Assembly (NCBI GenBank): GCA_009760855.2
Contig: WPIO01000007.1
Location: forward strand, 7,756,001-7,820,000
DNA: 64,000 bases
DNA from: Cristatella mucedo
Taxonomy: Eukaryota; Bryozoa; Phylactolaemata; Cristatellidae
Reading direction: 5' to 3'
A model generated the notes under the pieces. It saw only the letters and a program-made list of their open reading frames with translations. It was not told where the DNA came from and ran no database searches. This document shows, piece by piece, positions 22,125 through 33,164 of the stretch. The translations under genes were made by a program, and so were the position numbers. Each line of letters opens with the position of its first letter. The stretch's first letter is position 1.

Positions 22125-22400
22125 ACTAAAAACGCATCTATCTATCACAGCATATATTTGGGTCAACGAGATTCGTCCTCTACGTGCTTATGCGTGCTGA
22201 CACTGTGCACGCGACCATTAACCACATTTGCATGCAGACCATGCGAATGACACCCCTAACCAGGTTATGCTTGATGTCATTGAGCATGCTGCCACTAACC
22301 ATTCGATCGTGCTTCCTTTGAGCAAATGCCAAGTGCCTAGAAAGAGATTGAGTTCTATGAAGGCGCTACATCAAATATCATTATTATTTTTTTTAAATAA
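22125..22400 (+). mobile_element. LINE-A 3' fragment
   Basis: Last codons of the C-terminus, the 3' untranslated region (GTGCTTATGCGTGCTGACAC) and the tail AAGTGCCTAGAAAGAGATTG ... ATCATTATTATTT. Confidence 0.9.
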
Positions 22401-22784
22401 TGCTCATTCGGCCTGCACAGAGTGGTCTAAAAGCAAACAGGAGCGACGTGGCATCCAACGTCAGCATCCTTTAAGGCGACTCTCTAGCGCCCGTAGTAGA
22501 TCGATCGTACGTAGCGGCCTATTCAGTTCATTTAGCGAGGTACATCTGCCATAAACTTACTAGCCATATACTTACTAACCATATACTTCCTAAACCAAAT
22601 GGTTCCAGTCGCCCTTGAGCACCACCCTAAGAGACCGACTGGGAGCTAGAGCAATGGAGGAGACGCCGACGAGAGAGCCGCAAGAAGCATCTCTATTCAG
22701 TCGTTCTAGGCGTTGCGTCAAGGCCGCTCTCGGCGGACGGAGAGTAAAACTAACTAGGGGGCCGCGGCTGGCCGCAGTAGTAGT

Positions 22785-22945
22785 CCAGACGGCCCAGTGG
22801 TAGGGCACGCTTCACGTCCCAGGTCATGTGTTTGAGCCGCCCAGCAGGCAAAGCTATATTGCCCAATGCGTGCGTATCGATAGTCATTAAGGCTGCTCTG
22901 CATAAAGTTGAAGCTTTTAAATCGGATAACCTTTACTCTCTCCTT
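22785..22945 (+). mobile_element. SINE-B copy
   Basis: GACGGCCCAGTGGTAGGGCA (A box) and AGGTCATGTGTTTGAGCCGC (B box), then a diverged core with ATAGTCATTAAGGCTGCT and an eroded end. Confidence 0.7.
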
Positions 22946-22949
22946 TTTT

Positions 22950-23925
22950 AACTTAATTTGGTCGAAACTCGTGTAATAAGTCCGCTTTACTCTCATCAGT
23001 GGAGTAACGTACTATGCGATGTGAGTAATTTCGTATTATTATTTGTGAAAATTCGTCTGAGCACACCTAAAGCTGCGTTTAATCGGTCCGTCTTGCATCT
23101 GTCCTGCTCCGGTCTTCATTTTGTTATGAAGCTTACACTGCTCGTTTGCTACCCACTTGCTTCCAACCAGGTCTGATCTCTCAGTGGTCTCGGAAAATTG
23201 CTTTTGTTATGGAGGTAGGAAATTGCCCTCCTCTATGCATTTCCCGGTGCTCATAAATTGTCCAGGGTTGCCTTGTTCGCCGCATGATCTGAATCCTACA
23301 TGAAGAGCGCGTAGTGTCCTATGCAAAGAAACTCTCGTGGATTTCGAATCGACGATTTCGCCTCTCCTTTCGTCCGCCACGCCTTTCAAGACAATGATGA
23401 AGGTGCACCCTTGACAGGGCACCTACGATTGATCGTTCGTTTGGCGTCCCCCCCCTCAGTCTTCTCAGTCTCAAAAATTGGCCAAGAGGTAGAGCCATAC
23501 TCAGCTTCTGAGCCTTCGTTTAGTCTTCCTTTAGTCTCGGACCACCGCCGCCACCCCAGTCTCAGTGGCGTACGCACCAGAGACTGAAGCAAGACTGCAG
23601 CAGGGCAAAGGCAAGACGGATCAGTGCAAACTTAAGGCTTAAGCCATGCAGAGCCGAAAAGCTGGCCGTAGAATGTGCATGTAGATTGTTTTCGGCCGGG
23701 CGAAAGCAAATCATAGCAAGAAGGTAGGATACCACGTTCGTTGTATCTACGGTTAAATCTTCGCCATCTGGCACACTCGCCATTCACTGTGGCGTGCGAA
23801 TGACACTGCTACACATACTAGAGACTTGTCGACGTTTAGGCTGGTAGAGCTACCCCCGAGCCTCGGTTAGTCGCTCCCCCAAGCTGCACCGCCAGGCAGC
23901 AGGTTCGCCGCAGCAGCGGCTACTC
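22950..23925. other. CERKL intron 3 next to exon 3; no recognised feature
   Basis: No open frame with a domain and no repeat family from this window. The donor of exon 3 is at its upper edge. Confidence 0.4.
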
Positions 23926-23927
23926 AC

Positions 23928-24059
23928 CGCAGATGTCGGTTTGGATGCCAGCCAGCTCCAGTAGCTCAGCAGCGTTGTCCTTGAACTCCTGTCTGGCGCG
24001 TTTTTCGCCAGCGTACGGATTCAGGTACACGCGGACTCGTCTTGGGCGGCCAGCGATAC
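23928..24059 (-). CDS. CERKL: CERKL-like gene, exon 3 (start of the DAGK-like domain)
   Basis: 132 bases between the acceptor GCCGCTGTTTAG (24060-24061) and a consensus donor CTGCG|GTGAGTA (23927). It completes a glycine with two bases and ends in phase 1. It encodes AGRPRRVRVYLNPYAGEKRA, where RP plus a hydrophobic strand plus LNPYAG is the start of the kinase fold (NP-x-x-G loop). LLELAGIQTDI follows, matching the LLKLAGIKTD pattern of CERKL. The next residues are in exon 4, about 14.4 kb away in the direction of transcription. Confidence 0.9.
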
Positions 24060-24249
24060 CTAAACAGCGGCAGCACGGCGGAGTGTAATCATTGGGACTA
24101 AGAAAAATGGCTGTCGAGGCTGTTGCTCTGGCTATCAAGCGGCGTCGCCGTCTCGCCGACGTCCAAGCCCTGCACGACCCAGCCTGCCAGACAATGCTGC
24201 AGAATTAAACGCAGCCCGTCGAATGAAAACAAAATCGGCCTACCCTTGG

Positions 24250-24537
24250 TAATAATAATAATAATAATGCACTTTATAAAGCGCCCTCAGAGAACTCAAT
24301 CTCTCTCTAGGCGCTTTACATTTGCTGCAAAGGGAAATGCAATTGCATGGTGAGTAATATCATGCTTGATAAACAAACAAAATGAATAACATAGTTAAGG
24401 GTGACATGCACAGGGTCAGCATGCAAATGTGGTTAGTGGCAGCATGCACAGTGTCAGCATGCATAAGCACGTGAAGGACGAATCACAGGGACCCACTAAA
24501 TGCTGTCCTAAATAGGTGTTTTTAAGTTCTTTTTTGT
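24250..24537 (-). mobile_element. LINE-A copy, short
   Basis: TAA repeat, then hairpin (GCGCCCTCAGAGAACTCAAT / CTCTAGGCGCTTTACATTTG) and the 3' untranslated region ending near GGTGTTTTTAAGTTCTTTTT. Little diverged. Confidence 0.93.
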
Positions 24538-24879
24538 TAGCATTGCCTTGGCACTATCGTTTCTTAATCTTAGCCAAACCACTCGGCGCACAAATTCCTT
24601 GGCTTTCAACGTATGTGCCCCTTTGCCGATGGGCACTGGAGGCGCCAGTAGCTTCACAGCAGCACTTCCACCCACCGCTGTCAGCAAGCTGGATATCAAG
24701 CGACCGGACTGCGTATGTGCGAAGCAGCGCACAGTTCCTTGAGCTCGAGCGACCAGTTCAATTAAACGGGTCAAGGACAAGCCTTGCGACTACCAAGAAA
24801 ACCAGACGAAGCAAGTGTATACGATAAACAGATCACAAGCGAGGCTCGAAGTTAGGTCTCGGTTTGCGTGCACTGGACC

Positions 24880-25215
24880 ACGGCCTCACCGAGCGAACCA
24901 TCTCCCAAGTCCTAGCCTGTGGAGCTCACTGCCACAATGCTTACGCAAAGACATCTACTCTCCTACTACCGACTGTAGTGAATGCTTTCCAGCCACTCCG
25001 ATTTGCTACTCCCACGCTACTCACTACCCCAGCTGCTCTCCTTACTCAGCTATGCTTCTCAGATTTTCTTTGTTGCGTGAGATGAAGTATATTGGCCACC
25101 AAATGCTTACCGGAAGCCGCTTAGGCTTACGAATTCGCTATGCAAAACTTTACTGCATGGCACCCACATAGTCTTTGTGGCTTTGTGGACTCACAGACAG
25201 AGATGGATGCTAGCC
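24880..25215 (+). mobile_element. LINE-B fragment
   Basis: C-terminal coding remnant (CTGTGGAGCTCACTGCCACA, CCCACGCTACTCACTACCCC) and 3' end (TAGTCTTTGTGGCTTTGTGG). Frameshifted. Confidence 0.8.
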
Positions 25216-25219
25216 CAGC

Positions 25220-25715
25220 CACGTCGGCGACGCCCATCTGCAGTAATCTAACGCGCCCACATAAGGGAGCCGCAACCCGTGCGATCAATGCAACCGACCC
25301 GAGGCCACGCGGTAGGGCGGCGAAGGTGCGGATCGTTCATCGAACGTTCGATTAGAGCCGTCATGGCACAACTCACGTCCGAAGTGGACCCTGTCCAAAT
25401 TAGAGCACACCGCTCACATGCAAGTGCGGTAATTCACGTTACCCATTGCTTAGCAAAAGAAGTTTAATTCAACCTCAGGAAGTAGCTATTCGCAGTCAAT
25501 AGCACTCAATCAAAAGCCCGGCAAGTGGACGTCCGATCTCATTAGGCATGGCGCCGGCTGAGAGCAAAGAGCTTTGTCACTTGGCTTTATTTATCGCTGA
25601 AGATCAAAACTGCTGCGTTTATCATGTTTACCATAACGTTCTCCGGTCATATACTGCAAAATATTCCATCCTGGGTGAAGCATCTCGTAGGCAAAAGGAA
25701 AGTATGCAATGCAGG
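25220..25715. other. CERKL intron 2; no recognised feature
   Basis: CpG-rich at 25220-25380. Short frames without a domain. Confidence 0.4.
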
Positions 25716-25720
25716 AATTT

Positions 25721-25880
25721 GGGTGGTGGTTTGACCCAGCGGTCAAGGTGCTCGCCTCGATCAAGGTCAATGTGAATGTATTCGCTGACCGAGGCTATGG
25801 GCTCGGGCCCGCGGCATACGTTAAGCATCTGAATAGAGATAACGCTCTCTTAGGGTGCTATACAAATGAATTATACATAT
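25721..25880 (+). mobile_element. SINE-A copy with internal insertion
   Basis: Head GGTTTGACCCAGCGGTCAAG, then an extra stretch of roughly 30 bases before GGCTATGGGCTCGGGCCC. The LINE-like tail ATCTGAATAGAGATAACGCT and GTGCTATACAAATGAATTAT are present. Confidence 0.82.
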
Positions 25881-25884
25881 GAAT

Positions 25885-26535
25885 CAAAGCATGGAAGTGA
25901 AGAATTCGCAACTTTATTCGCTGTCTTCGAAGTGGGTATAGAGTCCTGTCATTGCAAAACGTTTTCACCCAGTATGTCCTAAAAAAAGGACGCGAATTCC
26001 AAAAATTGTAGTTAATTTACAGCTACATCTCATTTGCTTTAGAAATAAAAAGTATTAGTTTTATATTCATGAATATTCACGGGATTACATGCTCGTGCAG
26101 GCGCACTAATGTTTCTGCTAGTGACCCCTGCAAAAGAAGCTTCTTCGGACTAGGTCCCCAAAATAATGTTGTTCTTCTCAATTTTTGAAAATCATGATAA
26201 CCAGCATCACTCAATGCAACTGCTTGCGCTACACCCGGTCAAAAAATCGTACAACGTAAATTTCATGAACAGATATTCGACGACACTTCTAAGGTAATGA
26301 AGCAAATCTATCCACCTTTTTGGAAACAGTAAGAGGGTGAGGCGAGCATCTTACGGCTAAAGGACGATGATTATCTAGCGGTGCAGTATCTCGAATCTTA
26401 TGAACCAGGGACCTAGCTCGGAAGGGGGATAGGGGACTTTGACCCCCAGCCTGAAACCGAAGGGGTTTCTTAGCACGAAAAGTGGGTGCCTTCACAAGAC
26501 CCGCATAGCCCTCAACCATTATGGTAGCAATGGGT
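25885..26535. other. CERKL intron 2; no recognised feature
   Basis: No domain-bearing frame and no family match. Confidence 0.35.
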
Positions 26536-26536
26536 A

Positions 26537-26795
26537 ATAACAATAATAATAATTCATATGTATAGCTCTCGGAGAACTTAATTGCTTTGTATGCGATTTA
26601 CATATGCTGTAGATGAAGCATGATCATATGGTTAGTGTTTGTACGCACAATGTCAACAAGCATAACATGGTTGGAGGTAACCTGCACAGGGTCAGCGTGC
26701 AAATAAATACGGTTAGTGCCAGCACGCATAAGCACCACACAAAAATGAATCACAAGGACCCACTAAATGCTGTGATAAATAGGTGCGTTAGAGAA
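26537..26795 (-). mobile_element. LINE-A 3' fragment beside a GA repeat
   Basis: AATAATAATAATTCATATGT end, eroded hairpin, and the TCACAAGGACCCACTAAATG stretch. It stops about 35 bases before a GA microsatellite. Confidence 0.85.
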
Positions 26796-26827
26796 AGATA
26801 GCTCTCACGATCCTGGTAAACTCGGGT

Positions 26828-26829
<2 letters not shown>

Positions 26830-26897
<68 letters not shown>

Positions 26898-26925
26898 AGA
26901 GAGAAAAAGAGGGAGAGAGGGAGGG
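26830..26925. repeat. (GA)n microsatellite
   Basis: Near-perfect GA to 26887, then GGGA and GAAA variants. Confidence 0.97.
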
Positions 26926-27287
26926 ATTACTGCGTTGGAATACCTTTTTCTGTCCGACACAATTTTGCCTTCAATCTGAAGCTCGCTCGCGGTACGTCCC
27001 CTAAGACGTCGGAGCACTATACTTTATTGCATGCACACACTTCCAAGCTAATTGAGCACGAGCGGCTCGTCCTGGCGCCAAGCGACAGGTGGTTGCACTC
27101 CAGAGCCCCACTGACAACATAAGGAGTCTATCGACAATAGACTCGTTTCCTTCAATACGGGCCAGCTCCGCCCGGACCGAATAATCCAGACATGTTAATA
27201 TAATAATGATGGCGGATGATCTACAAGGGGAGGCCGAACGGGCTATTGAAGGAAGGGGCGGGCGTCTTTAAACAAAAAATGCCGAGC

Positions 27288-27430
27288 TGGTTTGGTCTAG
27301 CGGTTAAGGTGCTAGCCCCGACCAAGGTCTGACCGAGGTCGTGGGCTCGAGCCCCGAGGCATATGTGAAGCGCCTGATTAGAGATTAAGTTCTCTTGGGG
27401 CGCTATATAAATGAATTATATTTTTTTTAA
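27288..27430 (+). mobile_element. SINE-A, best preserved copy
   Basis: GCCGAGCTGGTTTGGTCTAG opens a tRNA-like head with A box (TGGTTTGGTCTAGCGG) and B box (GTGGGCTCGAGCCCC). The tail GCGCCTGATTAGAGATTAAG then TTCTCTTGGGGCGCTATATA forms the same hairpin as the LINE-A 3' end. It ends in AATGAATTATATTTT. It lies tail to tail with a SINE-B at 27437-27608. Confidence 0.93.
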
Positions 27431-27436
27431 ATGCTA

Positions 27437-27608
27437 GCAGATTCAACAGCCTATTTTTGTATAGTGACAGAAGAGCCTTGGCGGCTATCACCATCGCTTG
27501 CAGTGGCGATAAAGGATCACCTACCACAGAATTCGAACCCACGACCTCGGGGCCGAGGTCGTGAAAAGCAACCGCCTTTCCTAGTGAGCCATTACTGCTC
27601 ACCAAAGT
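27437..27608 (-). mobile_element. SINE-B copy, nearly full length
   Basis: On the reverse strand, CACTAGGAAAGGCGGTTGCT and CGAGGTCGTGGGTTCGAATT are the A- and B-box regions. GTAGGTGATCCTTTATCGCC, ACTGCAAGCGATGGTGATAG and CCGCCAAGGCTCTTCTGTCA follow, ending in AATAGGCTGTTGAATC. It gives the clearest view of the family core. Confidence 0.88.
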
Positions 27609-27611
27609 CTT

Positions 27612-28395
27612 TAGCAATCACCATTCACAAAAGACACCGAACCATTCGGCCTGCACGAGTTCCTTCATCATTACCTGGGTTAGTATGATGAGCATCCGAA
27701 GCATGCCTCCACACCACTCGACAGAGAGAGTTCAAGGACCTATAACCATCCTGACACAGCCCGCGTGCAAGATGAAATTTCAATATTTCCATCGCCTTGG
27801 AAGCAAAGTATTTTTGCCTAATCCTCCATGCGTAAAATAAACGGAAACTAGCCATCGTTCGAAAAAAACTTTGCTTGTGTGGTCACGATCATGACATCTA
27901 GAAATTCCCGTGTTTTGCTGTTCGGCACAGTTTGGACGACAGTTTTACACATATAGCATGCGATGTACCGCCACCCAAATTAGCGAGGTTTAAGCAGACT
28001 TTCGAGTAGCATCAATGGAAGTGTAACAGTACAGGTACCTTTACTAACATTTTAGCCAACATTTTATTTATTGCAGAGTAAAAGAATAATTGCTTAACTT
28101 CGCATCGAGAGGCTATTTGGGTCGGTAGATGCATTTGACAATGAGTGTGGACAACTAATCAAAACCAGAGTGGAAAGTGCCCCGTGTTAGCTTCTTTTAA
28201 GATATGCAAGGCTTGCAAAGCATAATTCAGCATGCCGTTCGGGGATCAAGACAAGACGTGGCCGAATCATTTCATATGGTAACAGTGCAGGAGAAGTCGT
28301 GAAGGTAAAGAGAACAATCGCTGCTTCCTACATGGAATTCCTTCCCCAATATTAAGTAATGTGTGAAAATTCATTTTTCAATTTAAATAACTCCA
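27612..28395. other. CERKL intron 2; no recognised feature
   Basis: No family match and no domain. Confidence 0.35.
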
Positions 28396-28399
28396 GTAT

Positions 28400-28505
28400 A
28401 TAATAATAATAATTATTATTATTATTATATTATAATAATATAATTATTATAATATTATATAATATTATAATATAATATATATTATTATAATAATTATAAT
28501 AATTC
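28400..28505. repeat. AT-rich ATA/TAA-repeat palindrome
   Basis: About 105 bases made only of A and T, formed by TAA units turning into ATT units and back. The strand can fold on itself as one or more long hairpins. It may derive from LINE-A 3' repeats of opposite orientation. Confidence 0.85.
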
Positions 28506-28862
28506 CAGTAAGCAGACAGGCTGGTACGAGAAGAATAGAGAGCCGCAAATTTTTCCATCCCAAGAATTTGGCAGGCGACCGAGCGACCACTAAAGCAACT
28601 GCTACTACTGCACTATGGAACCTTCCGAGCAACGAGCTGGCACACATTGCCTTCCATAATTAACCCAGACATTCCGTCATCCGTCGCCCCTGTAGCGCAC
28701 TGTCCCAAACTTCCTGTTCCCACTCTTCCGAAGTAGGGATCAGTCATCTTCAGGAGAGAGAGAGAGAGAGAGCAGTAAGTATGATAGCAAAGAAGGAATT
28801 GCAGATCCAGATACCAGATCCACAGATGAGGAGGCTGAGGAGAGAACGAGCACGTGCGCGCA

Positions 28863-28864
28863 CA

Positions 28865-28900
<36 letters not shown>
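28863..28900. repeat. (CA)n microsatellite
   Basis: About 18 units. A short GA run lies about 90 bases before it (28757-28774). Confidence 0.95.
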
Positions 28901-28901
<1 letters not shown>

Positions 28902-29267
28902 ACAAGAGCATGTGCAGAAACTAGCACATGCAACAAACCTTATGTAGCATAAACATACAAACCGACTTGCATGCTAATCTACGTCGGGTGCTTTCGCATT
29001 CGCGATAAGACAAGCTCCACCTGCCCCTGGTGTCAACGGCAGCCATTGAGCATGCATTATGTAGGTCCCTTGCATCTAATACCAGCGGTAGTTTGGGCCA
29101 ATTCGTGATTGCATGCATGCACGTGCATACTATATAGAAAGAATGTGTGCACTAGTATGTGTGCTCCCTATATAGATGCAAGCATTAATGCACATGCATG
29201 ATTGCAAGCAGGCACAAGTGTAACCATGCTCATGCATTCGCATACGTGTGCATGCATACTTCATAAT

Positions 29268-29325
29268 AATAATAATACAGCTGTACAGCAACCTTAAAGA
29301 ACTTAATCTCTTTCTGGGCACTTGT
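29268..29325 (-). mobile_element. LINE-A 3' tail
   Basis: Only the TAA repeat and the hairpin arm AAAGAACTTAATCTCTTTCT remain. Confidence 0.75.
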
Positions 29326-29672
29326 TAGTGCACGTGCACGCATGTGTGCATGTGGTGCTGCTGAGTACTGCTTGTGAACGTCTGCGTTGCGATGCATCCA
29401 GTGATCCTATCACTGCACTATCCCTGTATACGTATATGTATATGTATATATGTTCACCGGATTTTTATAAAAGACCAGACCGAGCCCTTCTTCAGAGTGC
29501 TTAGCTCTAGTGTGACTCGAATACCGACCGAGGCAGACAGAGCAGTCATAGTCAACAGTCTCTCCCTCCCCATAAAACGGCATGGCTTAAGGCAACAATT
29601 GCTGTCTAGATTACATGGGCTGCATGGGAGCAGTGACGATCGGAGAGCAGCAGTGCCGCCGCCACCGCTCAC

Positions 29673-29909
29673 CTTGGACGATGCTACTAGCACGCTCCCT
29701 CCATGTATTGCACACGTCATGACTGGGATGTGCCAGAAAGAGTAGTCTGTGCCTGATCTTGTTAGGCAAGCGTCGTTCGTATGTGTGCAGCTCCAAGCCT
29801 CTGCAAACGCCATCCACTGATGATTGAGTTGCCCTGTGGTAGCGAACGGTGACTGCGAACAAGTCCTTGAGTAGCACCTCTCCACCGGTGCCCTGCCGAT
29901 TCTCTTTCA
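29673..29909 (-). CDS. CERKL: CERKL-like gene, exon 2 (PH-like domain, second half)
   Basis: The donor is CCAAG|GTGAGC (29672), phase 1. The residues EVLLKDLFAVTVRYHRATQS, then LELHTYERR and the end HDVCNTWRERASSIVQ, match the lipid-binding PH-like region of CERKL: a LKD-F-V strand and, at the end, the invariant Trp of the last PH helix (C-x-x-W). The exon start is uncertain. Acceptors leaving the needed two-base start lie at 29909 (GGCAGAG) or 29903 (GAAAG), both with weak pyrimidine tracts. The exon joins exon 3 in phase (G plus GT = Gly), giving the short link before RP. Confidence 0.85.
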
Positions 29910-30214
29910 CTCTGCCAACGCCGGGTACCGAGGCGCTTTTCTTAAGCAAAATCTTTGAACCTATATGCGGAAATATCGAGCACGGTTATTAGCACCAGGT
30001 GGACCTTGTGCAAATAGACTATGCTAAGAGAAGGACGAATGGTTGCTGTAGGCATGCATGCAGATATTTTTTTCTGAATGCTAACATGTGAATGAACCAC
30101 AGCTACAGCCTACACTCTGAAAACGTACGTAAGGATCAAAATCACCTGGTATGGCAAGAAATTTCACTAAGCCCAAAACAAAGACGAACTTCTTTAAATG
30201 CATATAATGCAATG

Positions 30215-30331
<117 letters not shown>

Positions 30332-30339
30332 AACACTAC

Positions 30340-30555
30340 AATGCTACAAGGGCTAAGTGGGTGAGTTTTCTACAGTGCACTCAATGTCTAAGTGGCTTTC
30401 GGTGCCCAAACGGTAGACAATATAGTTCATTTCTCCAAACAAAGAGCCGGTGAGAAGCGTAACTGCGCAAAGAGTGCATTCAAGAATGTGAGTATGAAAT
30501 GAAGTTACAGCTCGGGACTGCTGGAAAGAGTGTGCCACAGTTGGCTACAGGAGAT
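30340..30555 (-). mobile_element. LINE-B fragment
   Basis: Reverse-strand 3' part: GAGAGTTTTC-like variants, CTAAGTGGCTTTCGGTGCCC, and GGAAAGAGTGTGCCACAGTT. Frame lost. Confidence 0.8.
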
Positions 30556-31629
30556 AAAATAGTAATGAAAATAATACATTTATTACATGCTATAAAAGAA
30601 GCGTGATCATATAGTGAGTTACTCTATGCACAGTGACAACGTGCATAATATGATTAACGGTAACATGAAGAACGTCAGCATGCATAAGCCACACATGTGA
30701 CAATTCACAAGGACATGCTGCGAAAGCAAATCATGCGAAAACAGGATCTTTTTTTTAATGTCGTGAAGTCAGGGGATTGTATGATGTCAGTCTGAAGTGA
30801 GTTCCAGGCTTTGGAAGCATGCGAACTGAAGGCACAGTCTTTAAAGCAATTGAAGTTCGTTCGAGGCATAGCGAAAGGATATGAGCCACGAGAGCTTTTG
30901 TTACGGTGCCTAGGTTGGTTGGGGAGTGGCTCTTATAAGTAGCCTGGAGCTAGAGAATGAAAGGACCTAAAAGTGAGTGACAAAACCTTGAAGTCGATGC
31001 GTTGCTTGATTGGAAGGTGAAAAGTGGTGTGCTGTGACAACTATGACGCTCATGACAGACAAGCTTAGCTGTAAAAAATTTCACCAACTGTAAGCTTCTG
31101 ATTGCACAGGCTGGCAGACCTGAAAGTACTGAGTTACGGTAATCGAAACAGAATGCCACAAATGCATCCACCAACTTGATGTAGTACCCTTGTCTAAGCA
31201 GGCCCGAAATTGTGCAATGTTATTAAGCTGAAAGCTGGCAGACTTCACTGTGGAGCTGATGTGATCGTCTGATTTAAAATCACTATGGAACAGGACACCT
31301 AGATTGTGTGCAGGTGCAATTGAGCTATACTGGCAGAGCCGATTTTGAGTGTTAAGCTTTCCTATTTCTGAGTCGCACTAGGTTTTCCCATAAAAGTAAG
31401 TTGGCTTTACAGTCATTCAATCAAAGAAACGATGCTGCCATCTACATGCAGATGTCAGTAATACTAGGGGAGTTGAGTAAGTTTAACGTGCTTGAAGGCT
31501 GAGAAGGATCAAAACCTAGGTATAGCTGCATGTGATCGGGAAGTGATAGCCTGGATTGTGCTGGGAGATCTTACCGGCATGAGGTAGAGTTTAAATTTAA
31601 TTAAAAAATCAGACCAAGCACTGGGATAA

Positions 31630-31765
31630 ATAATAATAACAATTCATTTGTGTAGCACCCTAAGAGAACTTAATCTCTGTTCAGGCACTTCCCAATGCTA
31701 CCAGCACTTGACCTCGGCCAGGCCTTGGTCGGGGCACCTTAACCACTGGGCCAAGGGTACCGTAC
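31630..31765 (-). mobile_element. SINE-A copy, nested
   Basis: Reverse strand: TTGGCCCAGTGGTTAAGGTG head and GCCGAGGTCAAGTGCTGGTA (B-box side partly lost). Tail AGTGCCTGAACAGAGATTAA and GTTCTCTTAGGGTGCTACAC. It lies in the first gap of the LINE-A at 30565-33690. Confidence 0.82.
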
Positions 31766-31929
31766 AGGTTCGTAGCCATGCCTAGGTCAGGCTAGGCCGG
31801 GCCTAGGCTGCAAATTTGCCAAGGCCCCTAAATTAGCCTATGATAGGCCGGTAGGCCTAGGTCCTGAGCCGCTTAGGTGGGTCGGGGCCTAGGTCAATTT
31901 GGAGAGCTGGCTACGCACCTGATACCGTG

Positions 31930-32580
31930 TACTTTAGTCAGGCGATTACAGCTAGTGCACAACTCCGCAGCTAGGCTTGTCTGTCATGAGCGTCGCAGTT
32001 GCCACATCACACCACTTCTCGCCGACCTGCACTGGCTCCTAGTCAAGCAACAAATCGATTTCAAGGTTTTGTAACTCACTTTTAAGTCACTTTATTCTTT
32101 GGCTCCAGCCTATCTCTCAGATCTACTGCCCCACCAGGCCAAGCATCGTACCACCCGCTTTTCGGAATCCAACAGTTTACCAATACCTCGTACAAACCTC
32201 AAATCCTTTGGAGGCCGTGCATTTAGTTCGTATGCTCCCAAAGCCTGGAATCCACTCCCAACTTGTGTCAGAACATCCCCTGACTTGACCAAATTTAGAA
32301 ATAGCTTACAAAACACACCTATTTATGACAGCATTTAGTAGATCCCTGTGATTCGTCCTTCATGTACTTATGAGCGCTGACACTGTGCATACTGCCACTA
32401 ACCACGCTTGCACGCTAACCCTGTGCATGTCATCCCTAACCATGTTATTCATGTTGTTTATAAAGAATGATATTACTCACCATTCAATCGCGTTTCCCTT
32501 TGCAGCAAATGTAAAGCGCCAAGAGAGAGATTGAGTTCTCTGAGGGCGCTTTATCAAGTGCATTATTATTATTATCATTA
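31930..32580 (+). mobile_element. LINE-A copy, nested, opposite orientation
   Basis: Plus-strand C-terminal domain ([20 protein letters not shown] in frame from about 31940; [20 protein letters not shown] from 32099), 3' untranslated region, hairpin and ATTATTATTATCATT end. It is less diverged than the element it interrupts, which fits a later insertion. Confidence 0.92.
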
Positions 32581-33164
32581 AGTGGTTCCTTGAATAATTT
32601 TTTACCGTTGAAATCGATGCTCTGGAGTCTTCAACTGAGATAGGAGGTGAATCATTGCAGTGAAGTCAGTACCAGTGATCCCTAGGCGTGAGAGTTGCTC
32701 GAGAAGGACTTGCTGCTCAAAAGTATTAATCGCTGCAGAAAGATCAAGTAATACAAGCAGAGAGATTTCACCTAAGTCTGCATTCCTGAGATCATCATAC
32801 TCCCAAAGCAACGCTGACTTTGTGAAGTTATTAGCTGTAAAACAGGCTGACACTTACTTCCAAAGTTTCAAGTTTCAATATGAGACTCTAGCTTGCCTGC
32901 CACTTATCATTCCACTGTCGTCGATAGGAACGGCAGAAGGGAGACTGGGCGAGAGTTGCTCAAGCTCACATGGTCTAGTCTTGGTTTCTTAATTAGTAGC
33001 CTAACAACGGGCCTTTGGAAAGTAGCAGGGACAAGACATAAGGCTAGTTATGCTGGTTATGCATAGCAGCAGCAGATCTATACATCAGACAAGTAGTACA
33101 GAGAAAATAGTTTTTGGACAGTACATCTGTGATTTAGATCATTCATCTGTATATATAACTCATT

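Noticed and set aside
21605-22166. Two overlapping minus-strand frames of 135-136 codons as a gene
   Set aside because: They overlap in different frames, have no domain or splice context, and their upper end runs into a LINE-A tail.
27288-27370. tRNA-like A and B boxes as genuine tRNA genes (also at 10262, 12374, 12660, 45449, 52972)
   Set aside because: The heads are followed by SINE bodies and tails repeated elsewhere in the window, and no intact acceptor stem or cloverleaf was seen. They are SINE promoters.
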